Below, piece after piece: positions 9,541-18,035 of a DNA stretch of 64,000 nt. Both the position numbers and the translations under genes were made by a program. Every line of letters starts with the position of its first letter. Position 1 is the first letter of the stretch. The stretch comes from BOG-908 sp965198915 (GTDB lineage Bacteria > Pseudomonadota > Alphaproteobacteria > Acetobacterales > Acetobacteraceae): NCBI GenBank assembly GCA_965198915.1, contig CBDAQC010000006.1:62001-126000 (forward strand). The letters are read 5' to 3'. The notes under the pieces are model-generated. The model was not told where the DNA came from and made no database searches. It saw nothing but the letters and a program-made list of their open reading frames with translations.

Positions 9541-9879
9541 TCACAGAGCCGCGCGGTCCAGCTCGCCCGTCCTGATCCGGACGGCGCGCAGGATGTCGAG
9601 CACGAAGATCTTGCCGTCGCCGATCTTGCCGGTCTGCGCCGCGCGCATGATCGCCTCCACCACCGCGTCCACCTGGTCCGAATCGACGGCCACCTCGATC
9701 TTCACCTTGGGCAGGAAGCTCACGTGATACTCGGCGCCGCGGTAGATCTCCGTCTGGCCCTTCTGGCGGCCGAAGCCCTTCACCTCGGTGACCGTCAGGC
9801 CCTGCACGCCGAGCGGCGTCAGCGCCTCGCGCACATCGTCCAGCTTGAAAGGTTTGACGATGGCTATGACCAGCTTCAT
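9541..9879 (-). CDS. glnK: PII nitrogen regulatory protein GlnK
   Basis: 112 residues, the standard PII length. The T-loop is complete with Tyr51, the uridylylation site (EIYRGAEYHVSF), and the C-terminal VxxAxRIRTGE-like segment reads LRAVRIRTGE. As a trimer it senses 2-oxoglutarate and ATP/ADP and plugs AmtB. Co-transcribed with amtB. I looked for a sigma-54 (-24/-12) promoter upstream and did not find one with correct spacing. Confidence 0.96.
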   Translation of the reverse strand: MKLVIAIVKPFKLDDVREALTPLGVQGLTVTEVKGFGRQKGQTEIYRGAEYHVSFLPKVKIEVAVDSDQVDAVVEAIMRAAQTGKIGDGKIFVLDILRAVRIRTGELDRAAL

Positions 9880-10147
9880 CTCGGCATCCTTGGATTATGG
9901 CCGCGCATCTTCGCCGGCGCGTACTCGCAGTGATGCTAACAAGAAGCGTGCCGGGAACGGAAACGAAGCAGGGCCGGCTGTCCGAGCAAGAAGACCGCAC
10001 ACCTTACATGCCCCCTGCCGCACGGTGGCGTAGACGCGCCGGCCGCAGGGGCGGGACGTCCGACGCTTCCAGCCAGAACAAAGGCCTGACTTCCCTACTC
10101 CCCGCAAACGCCTATGTTTTAGGCAGAAAACTCGGAAGGTGCCGCCC
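9880..10147. promoter_or_regulatory. Divergent promoter region of glnK and the ubiquinone hydroxylase gene
   Basis: 268 bases between divergent genes. No open frame here looks coding. A short hairpin (GCCTA/TAGGC) lies just upstream of the hydroxylase ribosome binding site. No clear sigma-54 site was seen for glnK. Confidence 0.35.
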
Positions 10148-11356
10148 ATGCTGGATGTATGCGTCGTAGGGGCCGGCCCCGTAGGCGGCGCGCTCGCCTG
10201 CCGCCTGGCCCGTGCCGGCCTGTCGGTGGCGGTGGTGGACCGCGCGGCGCTGCCGCCGATGGAACATCCGAGCTTCGACGGGCGGGCCTACGCGATCGCC
10301 GCCGGCTCGCGCGCCTTGCTGGAGGAGGCGGGCATCTGGGACAGGCTGCCGCACGCGCCCGGCCCGATCGAGCAGATACGCGTCTCCGACGGCAAGCCGG
10401 GCCGGCCGGCCTCCCCGCTGTTCCTGCATTTCGACGCCACCGAACTGGCGGCCGGGCCGGACCATGGCGGCGCGCTCGGCTGGATGGTGGAAGCGCGCGA
10501 CATGCGGGTGGCGCTGAACGCCAGCCTGCACGCGGCGCCCGGCCTGACCCTGCACGCCCCCGCCGTTGCCCGGGTGACCCGCGATGTGTCCGGCGCCCAT
10601 GTCCGGCTGGACAATGGCCAGGACTTCACGGCCCGGCTGGTGGTGGCGGCCGAGGGACGCCAGTCACCGCTGCGCCGGCAGGCGGGGCTGACCGCCGCTG
10701 GCTGGGCCTACAGACAGGCCGGCATCGTCTGCGCCATCTCCCACGCCCGCCCGCATCGCGGCATCGCGCTGGAGCACTTCCTGCCCGCCGGCCCGTTCGC
10801 TCAATTGCCGATGGCGCCCAGCGAGGCGGGCGAGAACATCTCCGCCATTGTCTGGACCGAGCGCAAGGAGGCCGCCCCGCGCCTGATGGCGCTGGATGAC
10901 GCGGCCTTCACCGCCGAGGTGCAGACGCGGCTGGGCGACCATCTGGGCGCAATCCGGCTGGTGGGCCAGCGCTGGATGTATCCGCTCTCCGCCATGTACG
11001 TGCACCGCGTGGTGGCCGAACGGCTGGCGGTGGTGGGCGACGCGGCGCACGGCATACACCCTATCGCCGGCCAGGGGCTGAATCTCGGCCTGCGCGACGC
11101 GATTGCGCTGTCCACGCTGCTGATCGCGGCAAACGCGGCGGGCGAGGATCCGGGCGCCCCCGCCCTGCTCGCACGCTACGCGCGGGCGCGGCGGCTGGAC
11201 AATCTCTCGATGCTGGTGGCAACGGACGGGCTGGACCGGCTGTTCAGCACGGACAACCCGCTGGCGCGCGCGGCACGCCGCATCGGCATAGCGGCGGTGC
11301 ACCGTATGCCGGGGGTGAAGCGGGCGTTCATGCGGCAGGCCATGGGAATCAGCTAA
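10148..11356 (+). CDS. UbiH/UbiF/Coq6-family FAD-dependent ubiquinone hydroxylase
   Basis: 402 residues. I use the ATG at 10148 because GGAAGG sits eight bases upstream; a GTG three codons earlier is inside that site. FAD motifs are all present: N-terminal VVGAGPVGGALACRLARAG, the middle GRAYAI segment, and C-terminal VGDAAHGIHPIAGQGLNLG, diagnostic of the ubiquinone-ring hydroxylase group. It should act at the inner membrane in aerobic ubiquinone synthesis. Which ring position it oxidises (C1, C5 or C6) cannot be read from sequence. coq9 lies at 44.5 kb in this window. Confidence 0.9.
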   Translation: MLDVCVVGAGPVGGALACRLARAGLSVAVVDRAALPPMEHPSFDGRAYAIAAGSRALLEEAGIWDRLPHAPGPIEQIRVSDGKPGRPASPLFLHFDATELAAGPDHGGALGWMVEARDMRVALNASLHAAPGLTLHAPAVARVTRDVSGAHVRLDNGQDFTARLVVAAEGRQSPLRRQAGLTAAGWAYRQAGIVCAISHARPHRGIALEHFLPAGPFAQLPMAPSEAGENISAIVWTERKEAAPRLMALDDAAFTAEVQTRLGDHLGAIRLVGQRWMYPLSAMYVHRVVAERLAVVGDAAHGIHPIAGQGLNLGLRDAIALSTLLIAANAAGEDPGAPALLARYARARRLDNLSMLVATDGLDRLFSTDNPLARAARRIGIAAVHRMPGVKRAFMRQAMGIS

Positions 11357-11459
11357 GCGCTGCCCCCGCCGGAGCGCTCGGGCGCGCATGCGCGCACGCG
11401 CCCGCTTCCTCGTCCCCGGTTCTTGTTTAAGCCATCCGGAAGCCGACCTATTGCGAGCA

Positions 11460-12587
11460 ATGAACTACACCCCGATCCGGACCGAAACGCTTCCCGCCCG
11501 TGCCGTCAACCGGGCGATCGGCGAGGCGCGGCGCGGCGTGCCTGTCGTAGTGCTGGGCGAGGCCGGCGAACGCGGCCTGGTTCTGGCGGTGGAGACGGCG
11601 ACCGAAGCCACGTTGCAGGAGTTCCTGGCCGCCGCGTCGGACCGGCCCGTGCTGCTGCTGGCCGCGTCACGCGCGGCCGACCTGGAAGCGGGCCAGGCCT
11701 CCGGATCGCACGGCAATGCGGCGGAGCTGACCGCGCTCGCCCTGCCGGCCGGGACCGGCCGGCTGGACATCGCCACCCTTCGCGCCATGGCAGACCCGAC
11801 GCTTGCCGGGCATGCGGCGCCCGGCGGCCACGCGGACACCGCGCATGTCGCTGCCGTCCTGCAGGCCGCGGGCGTAGCGCTGGCCAAACTGGGCCGCCTG
11901 CTGCCGGCGGTGCTGATTGCCGGCGCCCGTTCTGACACTATCGGACTGCTGGACGTGTCCGCCGCCGCGGTGCTGGCCTACCCCCAGGCCAGCGCGGAAG
12001 GCCTGGTGCGCGCCGCCGATGCGCGCGTGCCGCTGGAGGAGGCCGCCGACACCAGGATCGTGGCGTTCCGGCCGCAGGACGGCGGCATCGAGCACCTCGC
12101 CATCCTGATCGGCCGGCCGGAACAGGCGCAGACTCCGCTGGTCCGGGTGCATTCCGAGTGCTTCACCGGGGACCTGCTCGGCAGCCGCCGCTGCGATTGC
12201 GGTCCGCAGCTTCACCAGGCGATCGCGCGCATGCAGGCCGAAGGCGCCGGCGTGATCCTCTATATGGCGCAGGAAGGCCGCGGCATCGGCCTGGTCAACA
12301 AGCTGCGCGCCTACACGCTGCAGGACAGGGGGCTGGACACGCTCGATGCCAACCGCGCGCTGGGCTATGGCGCGGACGAGCGCAGTTTCGCCGCCGCTGC
12401 CGCCATGCTGCGCAATCTTGGCATCACCCGCATACGCCTGCTGACGAACAACCCGGCCAAGGTCGCCGGCCTGGCCGCGCACGGCATAGAGGTCACCGGC
12501 CGGCTCAGCCACGCCATCGCCGCAAACGGCGAGAACGATACATACCTTGAGACCAAGGCCCGCCGCTTCGGCCATCTCCTCGGGTGA
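11460..12587 (+). CDS. ribA: GTP cyclohydrolase II with divergent N-terminal domain
   Basis: 375 residues from the ATG at 11460. The C-terminal 200 residues are a complete RibA: zinc cysteines in CFTGDLLGSRRCDCG, the QEGRGIGL GTP-binding motif, and the TNNPAKVAGL end. It opens GTP to start riboflavin synthesis. The N-terminal 165 residues align in position with a RibB domain, but lack its acidic active-site motif, so dihydroxybutanone-phosphate synthase activity is not expected. The stop overlaps the next gene by four bases (GTGA), implying translational coupling. Confidence 0.92.
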   Translation: MNYTPIRTETLPARAVNRAIGEARRGVPVVVLGEAGERGLVLAVETATEATLQEFLAAASDRPVLLLAASRAADLEAGQASGSHGNAAELTALALPAGTGRLDIATLRAMADPTLAGHAAPGGHADTAHVAAVLQAAGVALAKLGRLLPAVLIAGARSDTIGLLDVSAAAVLAYPQASAEGLVRAADARVPLEEAADTRIVAFRPQDGGIEHLAILIGRPEQAQTPLVRVHSECFTGDLLGSRRCDCGPQLHQAIARMQAEGAGVILYMAQEGRGIGLVNKLRAYTLQDRGLDTLDANRALGYGADERSFAAAAAMLRNLGITRIRLLTNNPAKVAGLAAHGIEVTGRLSHAIAANGENDTYLETKARRFGHLLG

Positions 12588-13075
12588 GCACGGCCCGCGT
12601 CCATCCGGATGCCACGCTGCGGTTCGGCGGCGAGACGCTACGGGTGGCCTGGGGCCGCGCCGGCGTCGTCGGCCACAAGCAGGAGGGCGACGGCGGCACG
12701 CCAGCCGGCCTGCTGCCGCTGCGCCGCGTGCTATACCGCGCGGACCGCGTGGCCAGGCCGCGCGCCGCGGTCCCCGTGGAGCCGATCGCCCACGAAGACG
12801 GCTGGTGCGACGACCCGGCGGATGCACGCTACAACCAGATGGTGCGGCTTCCCTATGCGGCACGCCATGAGGAGCTGTGGCGCCGCGACGGGCTGTACGA
12901 CCTCGTGGGCGTGCTCGGCTGGAACGACCGCCCGGTGCAGCGCGGCCGAGGCTCGGCGATCTTCCTGCACGTGGCCTCAGGCGAGTACGCGCCAACCGAA
13001 GGGTGCCTGGCCCTGTCGCTCGCCGACCTGTCGCGCGTTCTGGCCGGCGGGCTGACGGCGGTCCTGACCGGGTGA
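12584..13075 (+). CDS. L,D-transpeptidase catalytic-domain (YkuD) protein, no signal peptide
   Basis: 163 residues. The conserved YkuD core is visible: IFLHVASG, then TEGCLALS carrying the catalytic cysteine, with the His about 12 residues before. The family usually cross-links peptidoglycan or anchors lipoproteins. Here no signal peptide or membrane anchor is visible, so the substrate and compartment are uncertain; the family also includes short cytoplasmic-looking members of unknown role. GTG start overlapping the ribA stop. Confidence 0.8.
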   Translation: MSTARVHPDATLRFGGETLRVAWGRAGVVGHKQEGDGGTPAGLLPLRRVLYRADRVARPRAAVPVEPIAHEDGWCDDPADARYNQMVRLPYAARHEELWRRDGLYDLVGVLGWNDRPVQRGRGSAIFLHVASGEYAPTEGCLALSLADLSRVLAGGLTAVLTG

Positions 13076-13107
13076 TCGCTCGGCTGCCAGGCCGGCCGCC
13101 GCCCGCG

Positions 13108-13512
13108 TCACTTCAGCCCGAGCACCGAATACACTCGCCCCGAAGCCGGCCACACCCGCTCGATGGATCCGCGCCAGGCCACAAACCCCCAGCCCATCGC
13201 CGCCAGCACGATCAGGCTGGCCACCCATCCCGCCACCACCGCCGGCCGCTTGCCGGACCAGGCGTCCGGCTCCGGCAACGCGTCAGGCAAGACGAGCCGC
13301 TCAGCCGGCGACGGCGCGGGCGGAGCCGCGGCAGGGGCGAAGGCCGGCGCCGGATCTACGAGCCCGGGGGAGACCACGCTTGTTGCAGGTGCCGCCGGCG
13401 ACTCGGGGGTGAAGTCGCCGCCGCAGCGGACGCAGCGCAGCGTGCGCCCGCTCGCCAGCACGGCTTCCGGCACGTCGTAGGCGGCCTGGCAGGACGGGCA
13501 GACGGTGCGCAT
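13108..13512 (-). CDS. MJ0042-type zinc-ribbon membrane protein
   Basis: 134 residues. N-terminal CPSCQ...LRCVRCGG forms a CxxC/CxxC ribbon of the MJ0042 type within the first 35 residues, followed by a Pro/Ala-rich linker, one membrane helix (AVVAGWVASLIVLAAMGWGF) and a short tail. Proteins of this layout often sit beside ftsE in alphaproteobacteria, and it is divergent from ftsE here with about 80 bases between. Function unknown; the ribbon would be cytoplasmic and the tail periplasmic. Confidence 0.8.
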   Translation of the reverse strand: MRTVCPSCQAAYDVPEAVLASGRTLRCVRCGGDFTPESPAAPATSVVSPGLVDPAPAFAPAAAPPAPSPAERLVLPDALPEPDAWSGKRPAVVAGWVASLIVLAAMGWGFVAWRGSIERVWPASGRVYSVLGLK

Positions 13513-13593
13513 GTATGTTGCCAGTTTGGAATGGCCTGCCGCGCTTGGCAATCCGCGCCGGCTCGCGGCACAACAGCTTCCGGATTGCACAGG

Positions 13594-14274
13594 ATGCGGC
13601 GGGTGGAAGGCGCAGGCGAGGTGGTCAGGCTGGAGGGAGTGGGGCTGCGTTACGGCGCCGGCACGCCGGTCCTGCACGGCCTGGACTTCGCTTTGCCGGC
13701 AGGCGCATTCCGCTGGCTGCTCGGCCCGTCCGGGGCCGGCAAAACCAGCCTGCTGCGCCTGCTCGCATTGGCCGTCCGCCCCACAGCCGGCCGCCTCAGC
13801 GTGCTCGGCCGCAGGATCGACACCGCGCGCCGCGGTGACCTGCCGCCCCTGCGGCGCCGCATCGGCGCGGTTTGCCAGGATCCCCGACTGCTGCCCCACC
13901 TTTCCGCCTTCGACAACGTGGCCCTTCCGCTGCGCCTGGACCGGCGCTCGGAAGCCGAGCTTCGGGCGGATGTCACGGACATGCTGCGCTGGGCCGGGCT
14001 GGAGCCGCACGCGGCGTGCCGCCCCGGCGCGCTGTCGGCAGGGGAGCGGCAGCGCGTCGCGATCGCGCGCGCGGTGATCGCTAGGCCGGCATTGCTGCTG
14101 GCCGACGAGCCCGCCGGCGGACTGGATGAGGCACAGGCCGGACGGCTGATGCCGCTATTCGCCGAGTTGAACCGGCTGGGCACCACGATCGTGGTGGCGA
14201 CGCATGACATGGGTCTGGTGTCGCGCCATCCGGCGCCTGTCTTGCGGCTTGGCAGCGGGGATCCAGGTGGATAA
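13594..14274 (+). CDS. ftsE: FtsE, ATPase of the cell-division ABC complex
   Basis: 226 residues from the ATG at 13594; a GTG at 13621 would give a start more like E. coli FtsE and cannot be excluded, since the ribosome binding site of either is weak. Walker A (GPSGAGKT), signature (LSAGERQRVAIARA), Walker B (LLADEPAGGLD) and the switch histidine (THD) are present. With FtsX it drives periplasmic amidase activation at division. It overlaps ftsX by eight bases. Confidence 0.9.
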   Translation: MRRVEGAGEVVRLEGVGLRYGAGTPVLHGLDFALPAGAFRWLLGPSGAGKTSLLRLLALAVRPTAGRLSVLGRRIDTARRGDLPPLRRRIGAVCQDPRLLPHLSAFDNVALPLRLDRRSEAELRADVTDMLRWAGLEPHAACRPGALSAGERQRVAIARAVIARPALLLADEPAGGLDEAQAGRLMPLFAELNRLGTTIVVATHDMGLVSRHPAPVLRLGSGDPGG

Positions 14275-15226
14275 GGCCGCGGGCGAGCCGTTTTTCGAAG
14301 AACACGTCCGGCAGGCGCCGGCTTCTTCCCGCGCGGTTGCACGCGCGGCACCCGGGTTCCGGCACGGCGGCGCGCGCCGGAAGCGATTTGATGTTCTGCG
14401 GAGAGAAAGCGTCTCCTTGCCTGTGCCCATGTTTCCGCAGGACCGCCTGTTGCCGCTGCAAGTCGCCGCCCTGGTGTTCCTGGCCGCGCTGGCCGGCGCT
14501 GGCGGCCTGGCCGCCACCGGCCTGGCCGATCGCTGGCGCCAGGCCGGGGACGGCACGATCGTCCAGGTGCCGGAAGCCAATGCGGCGGCAGCGGCGGCAC
14601 TGCTCGGCCCCGCCGCGCATCGCCTGTCGCCGGCCGAGGTGGCAGCCGCGCTGAAACCGTTCCTGGGCGAGGATGCCGTGCGCCCGGCGATCCCGCTGCC
14701 CGCCGTGTTCACCCTGGCCGCCAGCCCGCCTCAAGGCGCCGAGCAGGCGCTCGCCCGCGCGGTGCCGGACGCGCTCGTCTCCCACGGCACGGTGTGGCAG
14801 CAAAGGGCGGCCGCCCTCGCCGGCAGCCTGACATCCGGCGCCGTGCTGGTAGCCGCTTCCGTGGCGCTGCTGGCGGCTGGCGGCTTGGCAATGACGACGC
14901 GCGCGGCCCTCTCGGCAAGCCGGGAATCGCTGGAGATCGTCCACCAGCTCGGCGCAACCGACGGCCAGATCGCCTTCAGGCTGGCCGCCGGCGCGTCCCT
15001 GCGAACCCTGGCCGGCGCGGCGGTAGGGAGTGCCGCCGCCGTGCCTGTCCTGCTGGTTCTGGTCCGCCTGATGGCAGCGCTCCAGCCGCTCCCGCCAGGC
15101 GAGGTCCCGGCCAGCCTGCCTTCTGCCGTGTGGGGCTTGCTCGCCGCGCTGCCGCTTCTCGCGGCGCTGGTCGGCTGGAGTGCGGCGCAAGCCACAGCGC
15201 GCGCCTGGCTGCGACGGCTGCCATGA
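14267..15226 (+). CDS. ftsX: FtsX-like membrane component of the FtsEX complex
   Basis: 319 residues from a GTG at 14267, inside the end of ftsE. It has a cytoplasmic N-terminal tail, one helix, a periplasmic domain of about 110 residues, and then three helices; the conserved SRESLEIVHQLGATDGQIA segment before the third helix is diagnostic of FtsX. A start at 14204 would overlap ftsE more deeply. The ATGA overlap with the next gene continues the coupled chain. Confidence 0.88.
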   Translation: MDKAAGEPFFEEHVRQAPASSRAVARAAPGFRHGGARRKRFDVLRRESVSLPVPMFPQDRLLPLQVAALVFLAALAGAGGLAATGLADRWRQAGDGTIVQVPEANAAAAAALLGPAAHRLSPAEVAAALKPFLGEDAVRPAIPLPAVFTLAASPPQGAEQALARAVPDALVSHGTVWQQRAAALAGSLTSGAVLVAASVALLAAGGLAMTTRAALSASRESLEIVHQLGATDGQIAFRLAAGASLRTLAGAAVGSAAAVPVLLVLVRLMAALQPLPPGEVPASLPSAVWGLLAALPLLAALVGWSAAQATARAWLRRLP

Positions 15227-15825
15227 GGCGCCTGTTCGGCATCCTGTCCATAACCATACTGGGTCTGGCCGTAGCCTGGCTCGCCGGCTTCGTCTGGTTC
15301 GTCAACGGGGCCGTCAGGGCGGAAGCCGGCGGGTCGGTGGCGGACGGGATCGTCGTTCTGACGGGAGGTGCCGACCGCATTTCGACAGGCGTGCGCCTGC
15401 TCCAGGGCGGGCGCGGGCGCGTGCTGCTGATCAGCGGCGTGGGCCATGGCGCGGACCTGCCGGACCTGCTGCGCGGCACCGGCATCGATCCGGCACCTTT
15501 GGCAGGCCGCGTGACGCTGGGCCGCGCCGCCACCACCACTACGGGAAACGCCGACGAGACGGCCGGCTGGGTGCAGGCCCAGCATCTGCGCTCGCTGCTG
15601 GTGGTGACTGCCAGCTACCACATGCCGCGCGCGCTGACCGAGCTTGCGCGCAGCGTGCCGGAGGTGCGGCTCATACCGGAGCCGGTCCTGCCGCCGGCGC
15701 TGCACCGTGCGGACCTGGCGACCATGCGCTTGCTGGCCGGGGAATACACCAAGTGGCTGGCCTCCGAGCTGTGGCTGGCGCGGCTGAGTGGCGACGGCGC
15801 ACGCGCTTCCGGCGGGCGCGCGTGA
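15223..15825 (+). CDS. DUF218 (YdcF/ElyC/SanA-like) membrane-anchored protein
   Basis: 200 residues with one N-terminal membrane helix and a DUF218 domain: IVVLTGGADRISTGVRLL, TTTTGNADETAGW and VVTASYHMPRA. ElyC and SanA of this family act in envelope or peptidoglycan-precursor homeostasis, the substrate being unresolved. It is coupled to ftsX (ATGA) and to plsC (GTGA), an arrangement repeated in alphaproteobacteria. Confidence 0.87.
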   Translation: MRRLFGILSITILGLAVAWLAGFVWFVNGAVRAEAGGSVADGIVVLTGGADRISTGVRLLQGGRGRVLLISGVGHGADLPDLLRGTGIDPAPLAGRVTLGRAATTTTGNADETAGWVQAQHLRSLLVVTASYHMPRALTELARSVPEVRLIPEPVLPPALHRADLATMRLLAGEYTKWLASELWLARLSGDGARASGGRA

Positions 15826-16595
15826 TCGCCCTGCTGCGTGCCGCCGCGTTCGCCGTGTGGTTCTACGGCGTCACCCTCGCCTTCTGCCTGCTCGGCGTGC
15901 CGGTGCGCATCTTCGCGCGCCACCGCGCCTTGTGGGTCGCCCGAAGCTGGGTCCGGACCGTGCTGGCCGGCATGCCGGCGGTGCTGGGCCTGCGCGTGGT
16001 GGTGACCGGGCTGCACCACCTGCCCGCCTCTGGCCCGGCGCTTATCGCCAGCCAGCACCAATCCGAGTTCGACACGCTGATCTGGCTGAAGCTGACCGTG
16101 CTGCCCAGCTACGTGATGAAGCAGGAGCTGCTGCGCATCCCGCTGTTCGGCGCCCTGCTGGTGCCGGCCGGCATGATCCCGGTGGACAGACAGGGCGGCG
16201 CCGCTTCCATGCGGCTTCTGTTGACCGAGACTGCCGCCGCGGCCGCTTCCGGCCGGCAGATCGTGATTTTTCCGGAGGGCACCCGCCTGCCGCCGGGCCA
16301 ACGCGTCGATCTGCAGCCGGGCATCGCGGCCATCGCCGCGCGCACCGGCCTGCCGGTGATCCCCGTCGCTACCGATTCGGGGCGCTTCTGGACCAGGCGC
16401 TTGCTGACGCGCCAGGGCGGCGACCTTCATGTGGTAATCGGGCCGCCTATCCCGGCCAGCACCCCGCGCCGCGCCATGCTGCAGCAGATCGAGGCATTCT
16501 GGCGGGAAGCGGAACGAAACGGCCATGTGGCTGTGGATAATCCTGTGGACGGAGCCGCCGTCGCCCCGCTCCCGACCACGCCCCAGCAGAGGTAA
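15822..16595 (+). CDS. plsC: 1-acyl-sn-glycerol-3-phosphate acyltransferase PlsC
   Basis: 257 residues. Catalytic H79-x4-D84 (HQSEFD) and the FPEGTR glycerol-phosphate motif are intact; hydrophobic segments at the N-terminus fit inner-membrane attachment. It makes phosphatidic acid from lysophosphatidic acid. The C-terminal tail after the domain reads VDNPVD, and the DNA encoding it is a perfect DnaA box followed by a weaker one. Last gene of the ftsE-ftsX-DUF218-plsC run. Confidence 0.93.
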   Translation: MIALLRAAAFAVWFYGVTLAFCLLGVPVRIFARHRALWVARSWVRTVLAGMPAVLGLRVVVTGLHHLPASGPALIASQHQSEFDTLIWLKLTVLPSYVMKQELLRIPLFGALLVPAGMIPVDRQGGAASMRLLLTETAAAAASGRQIVIFPEGTRLPPGQRVDLQPGIAAIAARTGLPVIPVATDSGRFWTRRLLTRQGGDLHVVIGPPIPASTPRRAMLQQIEAFWREAERNGHVAVDNPVDGAAVAPLPTTPQQR

Positions 16596-16799
16596 GACGC
16601 TCGTAAACCACGCTTTTCAGGACCGGAGAACGGCGCGTCTTCGCCGCCCCGGCACGCGGCGCCGCGTGGATAACACAATGCAAGTCTCTGTTTATAAATG
16701 AGCTTTTGAAAATGCACGGCAAAGTGAGGAGATTTCGAGATAGGACGGCGCGCCAGCACATCCGGCGTCACAAGGCAAGCCGTCCTGCGATGTGGATGA
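16532..16799. other. DnaA-box-like cluster flanking an AT-rich patch
   Basis: TGTGGATAA at 16532-16540 is a perfect DnaA box (TTATCCACA on the other strand). A weaker partner follows at 16544, CGTGGATAA lies at 16665-16673 and TGTGGATGA at 16791-16799, both one mismatch away and all in the same orientation. Between the last two lies an AT-rich stretch (about 16671-16722) with TTTATAAATGAG. It could be a replication origin, a DnaA titration or regulatory site, or chance plus promoter of the next gene. A one-mismatch match also occurs at 14266 inside ftsE. Confidence 0.4.
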
Positions 16800-16833
16800 G
16801 TTCCGCGCTAAGCCGCCGTGGCGAGCTCTCGGC

Positions 16834-17883
16834 ATGAGGCGAGGCTGGCGGATCGGGCTGAGTACGCTCGCTGTTCTGGCAGTGCTGGACACGCTCGCCT
16901 GGTATTTCGGCACCGCCCAGCTTGCGGCCGGTACGGACCGCTGGATCGCGGACGCCAGGCGACAGGGCTGGGTGGTGACGGAGCAGGAGCAGAAGCGCAG
17001 CCGCGGCGGCTGGCCGTTCGCGGCAACGCTGGCCATCGCCGCGCCGGAGATCGCCGGCGGTGACGCCCTGCTGCCGGGCGGCCTGCGCTGGTCGTCGCAG
17101 CGCCTGGTGCTGGCGGTCTCGCTGTTCCACCCGACGCTGCTGGCCCTGGAAGCTGCGGGCGCACAGCGTCTGCGCGTGTCCGGCCGCACGGAGCTGGCGT
17201 TCACCGCCGGCGCGCTTACCGCTGGCCTGCGGCTGTGGGGTGGGGCGCCGGCGCTCGCGCGCATACGGGCCGAGGCGGTCAGCGGCGGCATCGCAGGCTC
17301 CGGCCGCCCGCAGGACCTCCGGATCGTTCGCCTGCAGCTTCGCCTGTCGGACGTGAGCGAAACCGGGGCTGGCCATCTTTGGCCATCGGGAACCCTGCAG
17401 GTAAGCGCGTCCGGCATCGCCTTGCCTGGCAGCGTGCAATGGCCCTTGGGCTCGCTGGTCTCCGAACTGAGCGGCACGTTCCGCCTGGAGTCTCCCCCGG
17501 CAGGCGCAACGGTGCCAGCCGGCATCGAGGGCCAGGCACAGGCCTGGCGCGACGCCGGCGGGAAGCTGGACGCGCACGACGTCAGGCTGCGCTGGGGCCC
17601 GCTGAACCTCACCGCCACCGCATCGCTCACGCTGGACGGGCGCATGCAACCGGCCGGCACGGGCAGCGCGGACCTGGCGGGCAGCGCGGCCACCCTGGCT
17701 GCATTGTCCGACGCGGGCATGATCACGCCCAGCCTGGCCGCCACGGCTGCCGCGATGACAGCGTTCATGCCACGGGCGCCGGGCGATGCGGACGCTATCC
17801 GCCTGCCCCTCCGCCTGCGGGACGGCAGGGTGTCCGTCGCGCAGATACCCGTCTTCGAAATAGCGGAGGTGCGGTGGAAGTAA
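16834..17883 (+). CDS. DUF2125 family protein
   Basis: 349 residues with an uncleaved or signal-like N-terminal helix (GLSTLAVLAVLDTLAWYFG) and a periplasmic beta-rich body, as in DUF2125 of alphaproteobacteria. The family function is unknown; proteins of this type resemble AsmA-like envelope proteins in overall plan. A GTG at 16792 in frame would give 14 more residues. The upstream 240 bases hold the DnaA-box cluster. Confidence 0.8.
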   Translation: MRRGWRIGLSTLAVLAVLDTLAWYFGTAQLAAGTDRWIADARRQGWVVTEQEQKRSRGGWPFAATLAIAAPEIAGGDALLPGGLRWSSQRLVLAVSLFHPTLLALEAAGAQRLRVSGRTELAFTAGALTAGLRLWGGAPALARIRAEAVSGGIAGSGRPQDLRIVRLQLRLSDVSETGAGHLWPSGTLQVSASGIALPGSVQWPLGSLVSELSGTFRLESPPAGATVPAGIEGQAQAWRDAGGKLDAHDVRLRWGPLNLTATASLTLDGRMQPAGTGSADLAGSAATLAALSDAGMITPSLAATAAAMTAFMPRAPGDADAIRLPLRLRDGRVSVAQIPVFEIAEVRWK

Positions 17884-17990
17884 CCGCCATGCGCGTTGCG
17901 GTTGAGCGGCAGTACCAGCCAGGTCCTCAAAGGACAACAGCGACACGCCGGCGCGGTGGGCGGCCGCTCACCCAGGTGGGGGAGACGGCC

Positions 17991-18035
17991 GCTTTTCACT
18001 TCTGTTTTGCGGAAAAGAAGCGCTTTCTTGCTTGC
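17991..18035. repeat. Decayed solo right arm of the long intergenic repeat (copy J)
   Basis: Directly in front of the cydA start, GCTTTTCACTTC, GGAAAAGAAG and CTTTCTTGCTTGC match in order the right arm of the complete copies (AGCAAAAG, CAAAAAAGAAG, GGCCTTGCTTGC) with many substitutions. No left arm is seen upstream. The cydA ATG immediately follows, so the arm end supplies the cydA leader. Confidence 0.6.

Noticed and set aside
9880..10147. Sigma-54 promoter for glnK
   Set aside because: GC/CC elements near 9935-9955 do not have the required 10-base spacing between the conserved pairs.
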